From Candidatus Avoscillospira avicola (GTDB taxonomy: Bacteria > Bacillota > Clostridia > Oscillospirales > Oscillospiraceae), in NCBI GenBank assembly GCA_018712245.1, contig DVHE01000080.1, positions 1 through 44,798 of the forward strand: a DNA stretch of 44,798 nucleotides, written 5' to 3'. Within the stretch, counting starts at the first letter, position 1, and each line of letters opens with the position of its first letter. Both the position numbers and the translations under genes were made by a program. This document shows, in pieces, positions 24,470 through 32,764 of this stretch. The notes beneath the pieces are model-generated. The model did not search any database, was not told where the DNA came from, and saw only the letters and a program-made list of their open reading frames with translations.

Positions 24470-25456
24470 ATGAAAATTGTCTTTTTTGCCGCGAAGCCCT
24501 ATGACAACCAGTCCTTTACGCGGCTGGCCGGGGCGTACCCGCAGCTGGAACTGGAATTCTGGGAGGCGGAGCTTTCCGCCAAAACTGCCGCGTACGTGAC
24601 CGACACTGAGGCCGTCTGCGCCTTCGTCAGCTCCGACGTCACCGCGCCGGTGCTGGAGGTCCTCCATGACCGGGGGGTGAAGCTGGTGCTGATGCGCTGC
24701 GCCGGCTTCAACAACGTGGACCTGGAGACCGCCACGCGGCTGGGCATCCGGGTGATGCGGGTGCCGGGCTATTCCCCGGAGGCGGTGGCGGAACACGCCA
24801 TGGCCTTGGCGCTGGCTGTGGGCCGCAAGCTCCACAAGGCCTATATCAAGGTGCGGGAGAACAACTTCAGTCTCCAGGGCCTGCTGGGCGTCAACTTCTT
24901 CGGCAAGACCGCCGGTATCGTCGGCACCGGCAAGATCGGCGCGGCCATGGCGAAGATCTGCCACGGCTTCGGGATGCGGGTCCTGGCTTACGACGTGTAC
25001 CATAACCCGGACCTGCCCTTTGCGGAGTATGTGGAGCTGGACGAGCTGCTCGCCCAAAGCGACCTCATCTCCCTCCACTGCCCGCTGACGGACAGCACGT
25101 ACCATATGATCAATCTCCAGTCCATCCAGAAGATGAAGGACGGGGTGATCCTGGTAAACACCTCCCGGGGCGGCCTGATTAAGACCGACGATCTGATCGC
25201 CGGCATTCGGGAGAACAAGTTCTTCGGCGTGGGCCTGGACGTCTACGAGGAGGAGACGCCCAACGTCTTCGAAAACCGCGAGGACGAAATTCTGATGCAC
25301 TCCACCACTGCCCGGCTGCTGTCCTTCCCCAACGTGATCGTCACGTCCCACCAGGGCTTCTTCACCGACGAAGCGCTGGAGGCCATCGCCACCACGACGC
25401 TGAACAACGCCATGGCGTATTTGAAGGGCGAGAAGGCCGGCACGGAGCTGAACTGA
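24470..25456 (+). CDS. ldhA: D-lactate dehydrogenase (D-2-hydroxyacid dehydrogenase family)
   Basis: The enzyme reduces pyruvate to D-lactate with NADH. The 328-residue protein has the nucleotide loop GTGKIG (152-157) and the catalytic triad R233 (TSRGG), E262 (DVYEEE) and H294 (SHQGFFT). These match the positions in LdhA-type D-LDH, and the MRCAGFNNVD block (75-84) is also typical of LdhA. A related hydroxyacid specificity cannot be excluded. It is a single gene with its own promoter and AAAGGAGG site, and is followed by a long repeat region. Confidence 0.88.
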   Translation: MKIVFFAAKPYDNQSFTRLAGAYPQLELEFWEAELSAKTAAYVTDTEAVCAFVSSDVTAPVLEVLHDRGVKLVLMRCAGFNNVDLETATRLGIRVMRVPGYSPEAVAEHAMALALAVGRKLHKAYIKVRENNFSLQGLLGVNFFGKTAGIVGTGKIGAAMAKICHGFGMRVLAYDVYHNPDLPFAEYVELDELLAQSDLISLHCPLTDSTYHMINLQSIQKMKDGVILVNTSRGGLIKTDDLIAGIRENKFFGVGLDVYEEETPNVFENREDEILMHSTTARLLSFPNVIVTSHQGFFTDEALEAIATTTLNNAMAYLKGEKAGTELN

Positions 25457-25474
25457 GGGCCGCCTATTCCGCCT

Positions 25475-25503
25475 CGTAGGGGCCGATGCCCCCATCGGCC
25501 CGG
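25475..25503 (+). repeat. Short CGTAGGGG palindrome, GGCCGATG variant
   Basis: CGTAGGGGCCGATG and CATCGGCCCGG flank CCC. The outer CGTAGGGG is retained while the stem sequence differs from the GCGGCT and GCGACT versions. Confidence 0.65.
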
Positions 25504-25617
25504 GCCCGCCGCAGGCGGGTCTGTTTGCCGCGGATGCGGCGGACGCGCGTCCGGGCCGCGCAGCGGCCTCTGGCGGCGGGTTGTGTGGCCGCGGAAGGCC
25601 GTTTGACCGCCGCGTCT

Positions 25618-25725
25618 AAGGCCCCCTTGTGTAAAGGGGGCTGTCAGCCGCTAGGCTGACTGGGGGATTGTCAACCCCTCCGGCACGGCTTCGCCGCGCC
25701 ACCTCCCCTTACACAGGGGAGGCTT
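25618..25725. repeat. AAGCCTCCCC family, full copy (108 bp)
   Basis: AAGGCCCCCTTGTG at the left and CACAGGGGAGGCTT at the right form the inverted termini. Inner stems are GTCAGCC/GGCTGAC and CACGGCTTCGCCGCG. It is shorter than the copy between argG and argH but has the same arm order. Confidence 0.78.
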
Positions 25726-25825
25726 TGGCGCGGTGCGATAACCGCAGGTGCGGCGGACGCACCCGCCGCTAATTGTGCCGCAACCCCCGCAGCCACCGGG
25801 GCCGCAGGCAAAACGCACCGGGTTG

Positions 25826-25850
25826 CGGGCGACTGATAGTCGCCCCTACG
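25826..25850 (-). repeat. Short CGTAGGGGCG palindrome
   Basis: CGGGCGACTGATAGTCGCCC followed by CTACG; same family as 10190-10214 in the other orientation. Confidence 0.75.
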
Positions 25851-25927
25851 GTTGGTGCGTGTGTCGCGGATGCGGCGGACGCGCGGGGGGCCGAACAGTC
25901 CCGCCGCCAGCGATGCAAACGCAGCCA

Positions 25928-26188
25928 AGAAGACGCGGGAGGAAACCGCCGGGCGACGGTTTCCTCCCGCGTCAGCGAGGCGAAAAAGTCTTTTCGCCAC
26001 GCTGCTTAGAATTTTTCAACGTTAGAAAAGTTGAAAAATTCACCCTGATTGAACTTGCATGGCCCAGGCCAGCTTCTCTTGCCCTTCGGGCCATTCACCT
26101 TCAGGGGTCTTAACCCCTTGCACACATTCCCCGCTGCTCTATCACAGACATCTTCAGCGAGGTTTTTTGACAGTCTCCCGCGTCTTCT
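25928..26188 (-). repeat. Multi-hairpin structured element, copy 2
   Basis: Read on the minus strand it starts 27 nt past the deacetylase stop. Its segments in order are AGAAGACGCGGGAG, a CCTCGCTG/CAGCGGGG hairpin, an AGGGGT-TAAG-ACCCCT hairpin and an extra ATGGCCC/GGGCCAT stem. A GAATTTTTCAAC/GTTGAAAAATTC hairpin, a GCGTGGCGAAAA hairpin and a perfect 17-bp terminal hairpin (25932-25973) complete it. Both outer ends carry AGAAGACGCGGGAG in inverted orientation. Order and loops match copy 1 after rplQ. Confidence 0.7.
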
Positions 26189-26215
26189 ATGTACGGATGC
26201 GCCGCCTGGGCGCGG

Positions 26216-27445
26216 CTACTGTGCCATATAGGCAAAGGTACCCAGGGTGGTGTAGCGGGGGACATACCAGCGGGGGATGACGAAGGTGTCGGTGCCGGTG
26301 GTGTAGTCGCCGCCGTTCATCATGATGCCGCAGGCGTAGAAGCCCCGGGCGATGTCCTGGGCGTCGGCGTTGAAGGAGCCGAAGGGGTAGCAAATCACCG
26401 AGGGCGGGCGTCCGATGTGTTCGAGAATTGCCTCGTAGGAGCCCTGCAATTCGTCGATCTGCTGCTCCCGGGAGATGGCGTTGAGGTGGGGGTGGGTGAC
26501 GGTGTGGCTCTCGATGGCCACCAGACCGGAATCGGCCATCTCCTTGGCCTGCTCCCAGGTCATAAAATTCTTGTTATAGCCCAGGTTGCCGGTGATGACA
26601 AAGACCGTGGCCTTGGTATTGTACTTTTTCAGGAGCGGGAAGAGTTCGGTGTAATTGTCCAGATAGCCGTCGTCAAAGGTGAGGATCACCGGCTTTTCGA
26701 TCTCGTCCACTCGATGGAGGTCCGTAAACCAGATGGGGGTAAAGCCATTTTCCTGGAGGTATTTTAACTCCTCCTCCAGGTCCGATGGCCGGACGAACAG
26801 CTCCGCCGAGCCCCAGGTGTCGTCGCTGACGCCGTGGTACATCAAAACCGGCACGGTGTAGCCGCTGGGAATCTCCCAGTTGGTGGCCGGGTAGAAGTAG
26901 TGGGTGTCCCGGGCCAGGTTGGTGGTGTGGGCCAGCTCCAGCACGTCGGTCAGAAGCGCCATGGGGCAGAGCAGCTCCCCGTCGCACTGGTAGACCGGGC
27001 CGGTCAGCGTGCCGGTGCGATCGCCTAGCTGCCAGGCGCCGGTTGTTGCCTGAATGGTCAAAACCTGCTTTCCCCAGCGGAGGGTGACTGTCTCGCCGGA
27101 CAGCGACACCTGGCCGTCCAGCACATCGGCAGCCTCCCGCAGGCGGATGTAGGGCCGGTTGGAAATGGTCACGCTGCCGCCGGGCAGCTGGCGGCCCAGC
27201 ACCGTCACCGGCGAGAGGAAGGTCAGAGCCGCCGCGTCCACCGTCGCGGGTTCCGGCTCCGGCTCCGGTTCCGGCTCCGGTTCGGGCGCGGGCTCCGGCG
27301 GGGCAGGCGCAGGCTCTGGCGCCGCGTTGGAGATGACGACGGTGGGGCCGTCGTCGCTGCGGATGACGCCGACGGAGTCAGCCTGGCAGGCCGTCAGGGT
27401 CAAGAGCGCCAGAAGGCAGCACAGGGGTGCAAGGCGTTTTCTCAT
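26216..27445 (-). CDS. Lipoprotein polysaccharide deacetylase (NodB domain)
   Basis: The 409-residue protein is probably a cell-surface carbohydrate esterase 4. It begins with a lipoprotein signal (LLALLTLTAC, lipid cysteine C20). An acidic proline-rich linker of Glu-Pro repeats (about 43-67) follows, then a region resembling the copper-amine-oxidase N-terminal domain used as a wall-binding module (about 75-175). The last part is a NodB domain with TFDDGY at 256-261 and SHTVTHPHL (H314, H318), the metal-binding residues. Peptidoglycan or acetylated glycan is the likely substrate. The gene stands alone, with an extended -10 promoter about 100 nt upstream and the multi-hairpin element downstream. 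Confidence 0.9.
   Translation of the reverse strand: MRKRLAPLCCLLALLTLTACQADSVGVIRSDDGPTVVISNAAPEPAPAPPEPAPEPEPEPEPEPEPATVDAAALTFLSPVTVLGRQLPGGSVTISNRPYIRLREAADVLDGQVSLSGETVTLRWGKQVLTIQATTGAWQLGDRTGTLTGPVYQCDGELLCPMALLTDVLELAHTTNLARDTHYFYPATNWEIPSGYTVPVLMYHGVSDDTWGSAELFVRPSDLEEELKYLQENGFTPIWFTDLHRVDEIEKPVILTFDDGYLDNYTELFPLLKKYNTKATVFVITGNLGYNKNFMTWEQAKEMADSGLVAIESHTVTHPHLNAISREQQIDELQGSYEAILEHIGRPPSVICYPFGSFNADAQDIARGFYACGIMMNGGDYTTGTDTFVIPRWYVPRYTTLGTFAYMAQ
27249..27300. repeat. In-frame hexanucleotide repeat coding Glu-Pro
   Basis: Six-base units of the type GGCTCC/GGTTCC repeat about seven times in the linker of the deacetylase gene. Changes in unit number would keep the reading frame and change only linker length. 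Confidence 0.7.
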
Positions 27446-27548
27446 GGAAGGCTCCTTTCACGGGGAAGGGGAAGTGCGGACCATGCCGCGTCGGCGTTGG
27501 AAAAATCGCTGACACTAATATAGACTGCAATTGTAACGATTCCGTTTC

Positions 27549-27557
27549 ATTATAGCA
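27549..27557 (-). promoter_or_regulatory. Extended -10 promoter of the deacetylase gene
   Basis: The minus strand reads TGCTATAAT, a perfect extended -10. The -35 region falls in the adjacent terminator and is poor. The leader is roughly 100 nt. Confidence 0.65.
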
Positions 27558-27564
27558 TATCGAA

Positions 27565-27599
27565 TGAAAAAAGGACAGAGGCCGGGGCCTCTGTCCTTT
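27565..27599 (-). terminator. Terminator of the dap operon
   Basis: AAAGGACAGAGGC and GCCTCTGTCCTTT pair perfectly over 13 bp around CGGG, 10 nt after the dapL stop. On the minus strand TTTTTTCATT follows. Confidence 0.9.
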
Positions 27600-27609
27600 G
27601 GCCTTTGTC

Positions 27610-28773
27610 TCAGCCGGCGTTGCCCTCGTTCAGCGCCGTCCAGGCCACCTGGGCGTGGAGGGCCGCCAGCACCGGCAGGGCTGTTTCGTCAGGCGTAAAC
27701 CGGGGCGAATGGAGCGGGGCGTCGCAGCCGACGCCCACATGGTAAAAGCAGCCGGGGACGGCCTGGAGAAAATAGCCGAAGTCCTCGGTGGTCATCAGGG
27801 GCGCGGTGTGGCGGATGACGGCCTCCGGCCCCAGCAGCGCCTGGGCCGCCCGTTCCACCAGGGCCGTCGGCCCGTCGTGATTGACGATGCCGGGATAGCC
27901 CCAGGTGAAGCGGACCTCGGCCTCGCAGCCCATGCCCCGGGCGATGGAGGTGGCCAGGTCGGTGACGGCATCCACCAGCGTCCGGCGCCCTTCCTCCCCG
28001 AAGGTGCGGAGCATTCCCTCCAGCACGGCTTCGCCGGCCAGAATATTGCAGGCGGTTCCGGCGTGGAAGGTGCCCACCGTCAGCACGGCGCTGTCCGCGG
28101 GGGCGACCCGCCGGGCCACGATGGACTGGAGCGCCGTGACGATCTGCGCCCCGGCCAGCAGCGCGTCGGCCCCCAGCTGGGGCTCGGCCCCGTGGGCGGC
28201 GCGGCCCTTAATCCGAATCACAAAGGGATTGGAGGCGGCATAGGCCGGGCCGTATTTGAGGCCCACTTGGCCTGCCGGCAGCTCCGGGCGTACATGGGCG
28301 CCGAAGACGCAGGCGACGCCCTCCAGGCACCCGGCCTCCATGAGCCGCCGGGCCCCGCCGTCGCCCTCCTCGTCGGGCTGGAAGAGGAGCCGCACCGTGC
28401 CGGGCAGCACGTCCCGCCGGGCCGCGAGGAGCTTCGCCGCCCCCAGCAGTCCGGCCACATGGAAATCGTGGCCGCAGGCGTGCATTTGCCCGGGGATTTC
28501 TGAAGCGTAAGGGAGGCCCGTCTCCTCCTGGAGGGGCAGGGCGTCCAGGTCGGCCCGGAGAGCCACAGTGGGGCCGGGCAGGGCGCCTTCGATGTCGCAG
28601 ACCACGGCAGTCTCCAGCAGCCGCCGGGGCTTTAGCCCCATCGACGCCAGCGCGGCCTCGACGGCGGTAGCAGTTTCAAATTCCTGGTTGCCCAGCTCGG
28701 GGCGGCGGTGAAGCTGCCGCCGTAAATCGACCATCCAGGGGGCGGCGGCCCGGGCAGCGTCGAGAAACTTCAT
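27610..28773 (-). CDS. dapL: N-acetyldiaminopimelate deacetylase (M20 family)
   Basis: This M20 metallopeptidase-family amidohydrolase has 387 residues, with HACGHD at 98-103 as metal ligands, the catalytic pair E135-E136 in QPDEEG and H160. Alone it would be annotated as a generic N-acyl-amino-acid amidohydrolase. Its place as last gene of dapA-dapB-dapH-patA makes N-acetyl-LL-diaminopimelate the likely substrate. The start ATG overlaps the patA stop (ATGA), showing coupling, and a strong terminator follows. Confidence 0.85.
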   Translation of the reverse strand: MKFLDAARAAAPWMVDLRRQLHRRPELGNQEFETATAVEAALASMGLKPRRLLETAVVCDIEGALPGPTVALRADLDALPLQEETGLPYASEIPGQMHACGHDFHVAGLLGAAKLLAARRDVLPGTVRLLFQPDEEGDGGARRLMEAGCLEGVACVFGAHVRPELPAGQVGLKYGPAYAASNPFVIRIKGRAAHGAEPQLGADALLAGAQIVTALQSIVARRVAPADSAVLTVGTFHAGTACNILAGEAVLEGMLRTFGEEGRRTLVDAVTDLATSIARGMGCEAEVRFTWGYPGIVNHDGPTALVERAAQALLGPEAVIRHTAPLMTTEDFGYFLQAVPGCFYHVGVGCDAPLHSPRFTPDETALPVLAALHAQVAWTALNEGNAG

Positions 28774-29924
28774 CGCCCTTCCTCCCGGAGCTGGTCCACA
28801 AACCGGCCCAGCCGGGCAAGGCCCTCGGCCAGGACCGCGTCGTCACAGCAGTAGCTCAGGCGGATGTGGCCCTCGGCCCCGAAGCAGAAGCCCGGCACGG
28901 CAGCCACCTTGGCCTCCTGAATCATCCGGCGGCAGAAGTCGGCGGAGGAGAGGCCGAAGGCGGTGATGTCGGGGAAGATATAGAAGGCCCCCTCAGGCCG
29001 CACCACCGGCAGGCCTATCTCCGAAAGCCGCGCCAGCGCAAAGTCCCGGCGGCGGCGGTAGACTTCCACCATCGGCGTCGGGTCCTGCCGGAGGGCCGTG
29101 ACGCAGGCCTCCTGGAGGAAGGACACTGTGGAGACCACGTCGTACTGGTGGAGCTTCTCCAGCTGCCGCTTCACCGGCCCGTCGGCCAGCAGGTAGCCCA
29201 CCCGCCAGCCGGTCATGGCGTAGGGCTTGGAGAAGGACTGCACGACGATGGTGCGGTCCTTCAGGTCGGGGTAGCGGGTGGAGAACTGGGGAATTTCCGG
29301 CGTGTAGCAGAGCTGCCGGTAGACCTCGTCGCAGATCACGAAGAGGTCAAATTCCCGGGCGATCTGCGCTACGGCGGCCAAGCTCTCCGCGTTCAGCACG
29401 CAGCCGGTGGGGTTGTTGGGGGAGTTCAGGACGATGGCCTTGGTCTTGGCCGTCACGGCGGCCCGGAGCTGGGCCTCGGAGAGCTGGAAGCCGGTTTTGG
29501 CCGTGTCCACCGGGACGAAGCCGCCCCCGGCCAGGCCGACGATGCACTGGTACAGAACAAAGGCCGGCGTGGGGACGATCACCTCGTCCCCCGGCTCCAG
29601 CATGCCGGTCAGCGCGGTGAAGAGCCCCTCGGTGGCGCCCACGGTGACGATGACCTCGTCGGGCCCGTAGGTGAGGCCGTGGGCCTCAGCCTCAAAGGCC
29701 GCGATGGCCCGGCAGAGGGCGGGGCTTCCGTTGTTGGGAATATAGTGGGTCTCGCCCCGGTCCAGGCTCTCCTGGACGGCGGCGCAGACCGGCGGCGGGG
29801 TGGGGAAGTCCGGCTCCCCCAGCGTCAGGGAGATGCAGCCGGGAGTCTCGGCGGCCAGGCGGGCGAACTCCCGGATGGCGCTCCGGGGCGAGGCCACCAG
29901 GCGGGGATTTAAGCGGTGTTCCAT
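28770..29924 (-). CDS. patA: N-acetyl-diaminopimelate aminotransferase (class I)
   Basis: The enzyme would convert N-acetyl-2-amino-6-ketopimelate to N-acetyl-diaminopimelate using glutamate. The 384-residue PLP protein has the Schiff-base lysine K233 in SFSKPYAMTGWRVGY, NNPTG at 170-174, CDEVYRQL at 199-206 and the typical N-terminal LGEPDFPTPP. It resembles aspartate aminotransferase-like PatA. Substrate is inferred from the operon. Stop and start of the neighbours overlap or lie 3 nt apart, and GGAGGG lies upstream of its ATG region. Confidence 0.85.
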   Translation of the reverse strand: MEHRLNPRLVASPRSAIREFARLAAETPGCISLTLGEPDFPTPPPVCAAVQESLDRGETHYIPNNGSPALCRAIAAFEAEAHGLTYGPDEVIVTVGATEGLFTALTGMLEPGDEVIVPTPAFVLYQCIVGLAGGGFVPVDTAKTGFQLSEAQLRAAVTAKTKAIVLNSPNNPTGCVLNAESLAAVAQIAREFDLFVICDEVYRQLCYTPEIPQFSTRYPDLKDRTIVVQSFSKPYAMTGWRVGYLLADGPVKRQLEKLHQYDVVSTVSFLQEACVTALRQDPTPMVEVYRRRRDFALARLSEIGLPVVRPEGAFYIFPDITAFGLSSADFCRRMIQEAKVAAVPGFCFGAEGHIRLSYCCDDAVLAEGLARLGRFVDQLREEGR

Positions 29925-29927
29925 GGC

Positions 29928-30620
29928 TCAGAGGGTCCGCAGGGCGTCCAGCAGCTCGGTCTTTCCGCTGGTGCCGCTGTCCTTCATCTTGAGGACCTTG
30001 GCCGGGACGCCGGCGACCACGGCATTGGCGGGCACGTCGGCGATGACCACCGACCCGGCGGCGACCACCGCGCCCTGGCCCACCCGGACGCCCTCGATGA
30101 CCACGGCATTGGCGCCGATGAACACGTCATCCTCGATGATGACCGGGGTGGCACTGGCGGGCTCGATGACGCCGGCCAGGACGGTGCCCGCGCCGATGTG
30201 GCAGCGCTTGCCCACGGTGGCCCGGCCGCCCAGCACCACGCCCATGTCGATCATGGTGCCCTCGCCCACCACGGCGCCGATGTTGAGAATGGCGCCCATC
30301 ATGATGACGGCGTTCTTTTCAATGGTCACCTGCTCGCGGATGATGGCGCCGGGCTCGATGCGGGCCGGGACGTCCTTCATGTCCAGCAGGGGAATGGCGG
30401 AGTTGCGGCAGTCGTTCTCGATGACGATGTCCTCGATGTTCTCGCGGTTTGCCTCGAGAATGGGCTTCAAATCCTTCCAGTCGCCGAAGACGATCTTGTC
30501 GCCCGCGCCGAAGACCTGGGCCGTGCCATAGTCGATGGGGGCCTTCTCCTTGACGTAGAGCTTCACCGGCGTCTTTTTCTCGGCGGTGGCGATGTATTGA
30601 ATGATCTCCTGTGCGTTCAT
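29928..30620 (-). CDS. dapH: Tetrahydrodipicolinate N-acetyltransferase
   Basis: DapH acetylates tetrahydrodipicolinate and commits the organism to the acetylase variant of DAP synthesis. The 230-residue protein has the DapH N-terminal domain ([20 protein letters not shown] start) and then a left-handed beta-helix of hexapeptide repeats from about residue 88. Within it lie [29 protein letters not shown] and the [20 protein letters not shown] loop. This pattern separates it from the longer DapD succinyltransferases. It lies 4 nt from the dapB stop. Confidence 0.93.
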   Translation of the reverse strand: MNAQEIIQYIATAEKKTPVKLYVKEKAPIDYGTAQVFGAGDKIVFGDWKDLKPILEANRENIEDIVIENDCRNSAIPLLDMKDVPARIEPGAIIREQVTIEKNAVIMMGAILNIGAVVGEGTMIDMGVVLGGRATVGKRCHIGAGTVLAGVIEPASATPVIIEDDVFIGANAVVIEGVRVGQGAVVAAGSVVIADVPANAVVAGVPAKVLKMKDSGTSGKTELLDALRTL

Positions 30621-30624
30621 GGCG

Positions 30625-31368
30625 TTAGCCTCCCAGCATAGTCTGCATATTGTAGAGCCCGGCGGGTTTTCCCAGCAGGTATTCCGCGGCCCGCAGGGCG
30701 CCCTGAGCGAAGAGGGCGCGGTCGTGGGCCTCGTGCTTGAGGGTGATGGTCTCGGTGCCGGTGTCGATGAGAATTTCGTGGATGCCCACCACGTTGCCCC
30801 GGCGGATGGCGTGGATGCCGATCTCCTCGGGGGTGCGCTGGCCGGACCCGGCCCGGCCCAGGTGGTAGGTGCTCTGGGGCCGGACGGATTGGATGGCGTC
30901 GGCCAGCATCAGCGCCGTGCCGCTGGGGGCGTCCAGCTTGCGGTGGTGGTGGGTCTCGACGATCTCAATGTCCGCGCCGGGGAAGGCCCGGGCGGTCTCC
31001 TTGGCCAGCTTTACCAAGAGGGCCACGCCCAGGGACATATTGCCGGAGAAGAACACCGGGATTTTTTCGGCGGCGGCGAAAATTTCAGCCTTTTCCGCCT
31101 CGGTCTGGCCGGTGGTGCAGACCACCACCGGCAGCTGCCGGGAAAGGGCGTAGGCCATCAGATCATGGGTGGCCCCGTGGAAGGAGAAGTCGATGATGAG
31201 GTCGGCGGGGCCCTGGTACTCGGGCAGGGCATTGTACTCGCCCCTGGCCGCGTCGGTGGTCAGCTCGGGGCTGACGGCGGCTGCCAGAGTGCAGCCGGGG
31301 GTTTCAGAGAGGAGTTTTAAGACGCAGCGGCCCATGTGGCCGGTGGCGCCGTGGACGATTGTCTTCAT
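30625..31368 (-). CDS. dapB: 4-hydroxy-tetrahydrodipicolinate reductase
   Basis: DapB reduces the dapA product to tetrahydrodipicolinate. The 247-residue protein has the NAD(P)-binding loop GATGHMG (7-13) and the catalytic signature [16 protein letters not shown] chose the ATG that gives [10 protein letters not shown] because GAGG sits 9 nt before it; a GTG three codons upstream overlaps that site. It is 10 nt from the dapA stop. Confidence 0.94.
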   Translation of the reverse strand: MKTIVHGATGHMGRCVLKLLSETPGCTLAAAVSPELTTDAARGEYNALPEYQGPADLIIDFSFHGATHDLMAYALSRQLPVVVCTTGQTEAEKAEIFAAAEKIPVFFSGNMSLGVALLVKLAKETARAFPGADIEIVETHHHRKLDAPSGTALMLADAIQSVRPQSTYHLGRAGSGQRTPEEIGIHAIRRGNVVGIHEILIDTGTETITLKHEAHDRALFAQGALRAAEYLLGKPAGLYNMQTMLGG

Positions 31369-31378
31369 AGGCCGCACC

Positions 31379-32269
31379 TCAGACCTGCAGGCCCTGGCGG
31401 CGCATCTCGGCCAGCAGCACCTGGCGGTGCGCGTCCTCCATGGGAGTCAGGGGCAGGCGGAGATAGTCCTCGCAGAAGCCCATGGCGGCCATGGCGGCCT
31501 TGACGGGGATGGGGTTTACCTCGGAGAAGAGGGCGCGGATCAGCGGGAGGTACTGGCACTGCATCTGGGCGGCGCCGGCCACGTCACCGGCGAAGAACTT
31601 GTGGCAGATTTGGGAGGTCTCCCGGGGCAGCAGGTTGGAGAGGACCGAGATGACGCCCAGGCCGCCCATGGAGAGGATGGGGACGATCTCGTCGTCGTTG
31701 CCGGAGTAAATATCCAGCTGGTCGCCCACCAGGGCGCGGGTCTCCACGATGGCGGAGATGTTGCCGTTGGCCTCCTTGATGGCGGCGATGTTGGGATGCT
31801 CCGCCAGCTTGAGGTAGGTGGCGGGCTGGATGCCCACGCCGGTGCGGGAGGGGACGTTGTAGAGGATCAGCGGCTTGGTGGAGGCATCGGCGATGGCGTT
31901 ATACATGGCCACCAGGCCGTTCTGGGTGGCCTTGTTGTAGTAGGGCGTCACCACCAGGCAGGCGTCGGCGCCGACCTCGCAGGCGAAGCGGGTCAGCTCG
32001 ATGGCGTAGGCAGTGTCGTTGGAGCCGGTGCCGGCGATGACCGGAACCCGCCCGGCAGCGCGCTCCGCGGCGTAGGCGATGGCGCTGCGATGCTCTTTGT
32101 CGGTGAGGGTGGAGCCCTCGCCGGTGGTGCCGCAGATCACCAGGGCGTCGATGCCCTCGTCAATCTGCCAGTCGATCAGGCGGCCCAGCTGGGGATAGTC
32201 GATGCCCTGCTCAGTGAGGGGCGTCACCAGTGCGGTGGCGGCGCCGCGGAAAATCGGTTCATGGGTCAT
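31379..32269 (-). CDS. dapA: 4-hydroxy-tetrahydrodipicolinate synthase
   Basis: DapA condenses pyruvate with aspartate semialdehyde, the first step of the lysine/DAP branch. The 296-residue TIM-barrel protein has the pyruvate-binding GTTGEG (47-52), the proton-relay Y137 and R142 in YNVPSRTG, and the Schiff-base lysine K165 (AAIKEANGN). It heads the operon and has AAAGGAGA before its ATG. A lysine riboswitch with a terminator lies directly upstream, so transcription falls when lysine is abundant. Confidence 0.96.
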   Translation of the reverse strand: MTHEPIFRGAATALVTPLTEQGIDYPQLGRLIDWQIDEGIDALVICGTTGEGSTLTDKEHRSAIAYAAERAAGRVPVIAGTGSNDTAYAIELTRFACEVGADACLVVTPYYNKATQNGLVAMYNAIADASTKPLILYNVPSRTGVGIQPATYLKLAEHPNIAAIKEANGNISAIVETRALVGDQLDIYSGNDDEIVPILSMGGLGVISVLSNLLPRETSQICHKFFAGDVAGAAQMQCQYLPLIRALFSEVNPIPVKAAMAAMGFCEDYLRLPLTPMEDAHRQVLLAEMRRQGLQV

Positions 32270-32295
32270 GGTATCAGTCTCCTTTACAAAAGTTC

Positions 32296-32332
32296 CAAGA
32301 AAAAAGCAGCCGACGGCGGTCAGCTGCTTTTT
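32296..32332 (-). terminator. Expression-platform terminator of the lysine riboswitch
   Basis: On the minus strand AAAAAGCAGCTGAC and GTCGGCTGCTTTTTT pair around CGCC, ending in a T-run, about 27 nt before the dapA start codon. Confidence 0.88.
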
Positions 32333-32369
32333 ACCCGAGGGAAAGGGAGAAGGTTCCCCAGCCTCGGAC

Positions 32370-32527
32370 AGTAGCTCTCCGCTTGCGCGACAGTCGAAAA
32401 GATGTTCTCCCTCCGCCCAGAGTCGCCTTGCACCTCGGCGCTCTTCGGCGGTGGTGCCTTTCGCAAGCGGCCCAGGCCTGTGAAGCCCTCCCGCCGCGTG
32501 CTACTCTTCAACACCGCGCCTCTACTT
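32370..32527 (-). promoter_or_regulatory. Lysine (L-box) riboswitch aptamer
   Basis: The minus strand reads AGTAGAGGCGCGG, GAAGAGTA, GCGAAAGGC, ACCGCCGAAG, GACTGTCGCG and GGAGAGCTACT in that order, which are the conserved joining regions of the L-box. AGTAG and CTACT form the closing P1 stem. It precedes a terminator and dapA. Confidence 0.92.
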
Positions 32528-32547
32528 CTCATTATGTAATTGCCATG

Positions 32548-32576
32548 ATCGTACCACTGATTCGGAAAAATGTCAA
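32548..32576 (-). promoter_or_regulatory. Sigma-A promoter of the dap operon
   Basis: TTGACA (32576-32571) and TACGAT (32553-32548) are 17 nt apart on the minus strand, with a TGG extension before the -10. The start site lies shortly before the riboswitch. Confidence 0.85.
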
Positions 32577-32639
32577 TGGGATTGCGGCGTGATCCCAACG
32601 GATTGGTGCTGCCGCAGTGCCCCGCCGAACGCACCGCCC

Positions 32640-32689
32640 AAAGCCTTCCCTGTGTAAGGGGAGGTGGCGCGCAGCGCCGGAGGGGTGGA
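32640..32689 (+). repeat. AAGCCTCCCC family, half copy
   Basis: It begins AAAGCCTTCCCTGTG, pairs CCTT with AAGG, then has GGCGCGCAGCGCC and ends GGAGGGGTGG, the same arm structure as the half copy at 10122. Confidence 0.68.
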
Positions 32690-32724
32690 AAATAGGGAAT
32701 AGGGAATAGTTAAGAGGGAATAGG
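32687..32724 (+). repeat. GGGAATA tandem repeat
   Basis: Units AATAGGG, AATAGGG, AATAG and GGGAATAGG occur in a row next to the half palindrome copy. Coding potential is absent. Confidence 0.6.
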
Positions 32725-32738
32725 TGGCACCAAGTCGC

Positions 32739-32764
32739 CGTAGGGGGTGACAATCAGCCGCCCG
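32739..32764 (+). repeat. Degenerate CGTAGGGG palindrome
   Basis: CGTAGGGGGTGACAATCAGC followed by CGCCCG; the outer motifs are kept but the stem is partly broken. Confidence 0.6.

Larger units (their letters stand above)
25457..26215. other. 760-bp gene-free stretch dominated by repeats
   Basis: Contents in order: a CGTAGGGGCC palindrome, a full AAGCCTCCCC-family copy, another short palindrome, and the second multi-hairpin element. Direct repeats of GCGGATGCGGCGGACGCGC occur near 25530 and 25867, with a degenerate third near 25748. No frame has both a start and a ribosome binding site. Confidence 0.75.

Noticed and set aside
26049-26231. Short frames between the multi-hairpin element and the deacetylase gene
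   Set aside because: They lie inside paired regions of the structured element and lack translation signals.
27249-27300. Hexamer repeat as a phase-variation switch in the deacetylase gene
   Set aside because: Units are six bases, so length change cannot shift the frame. It is better seen as a variable-length linker.
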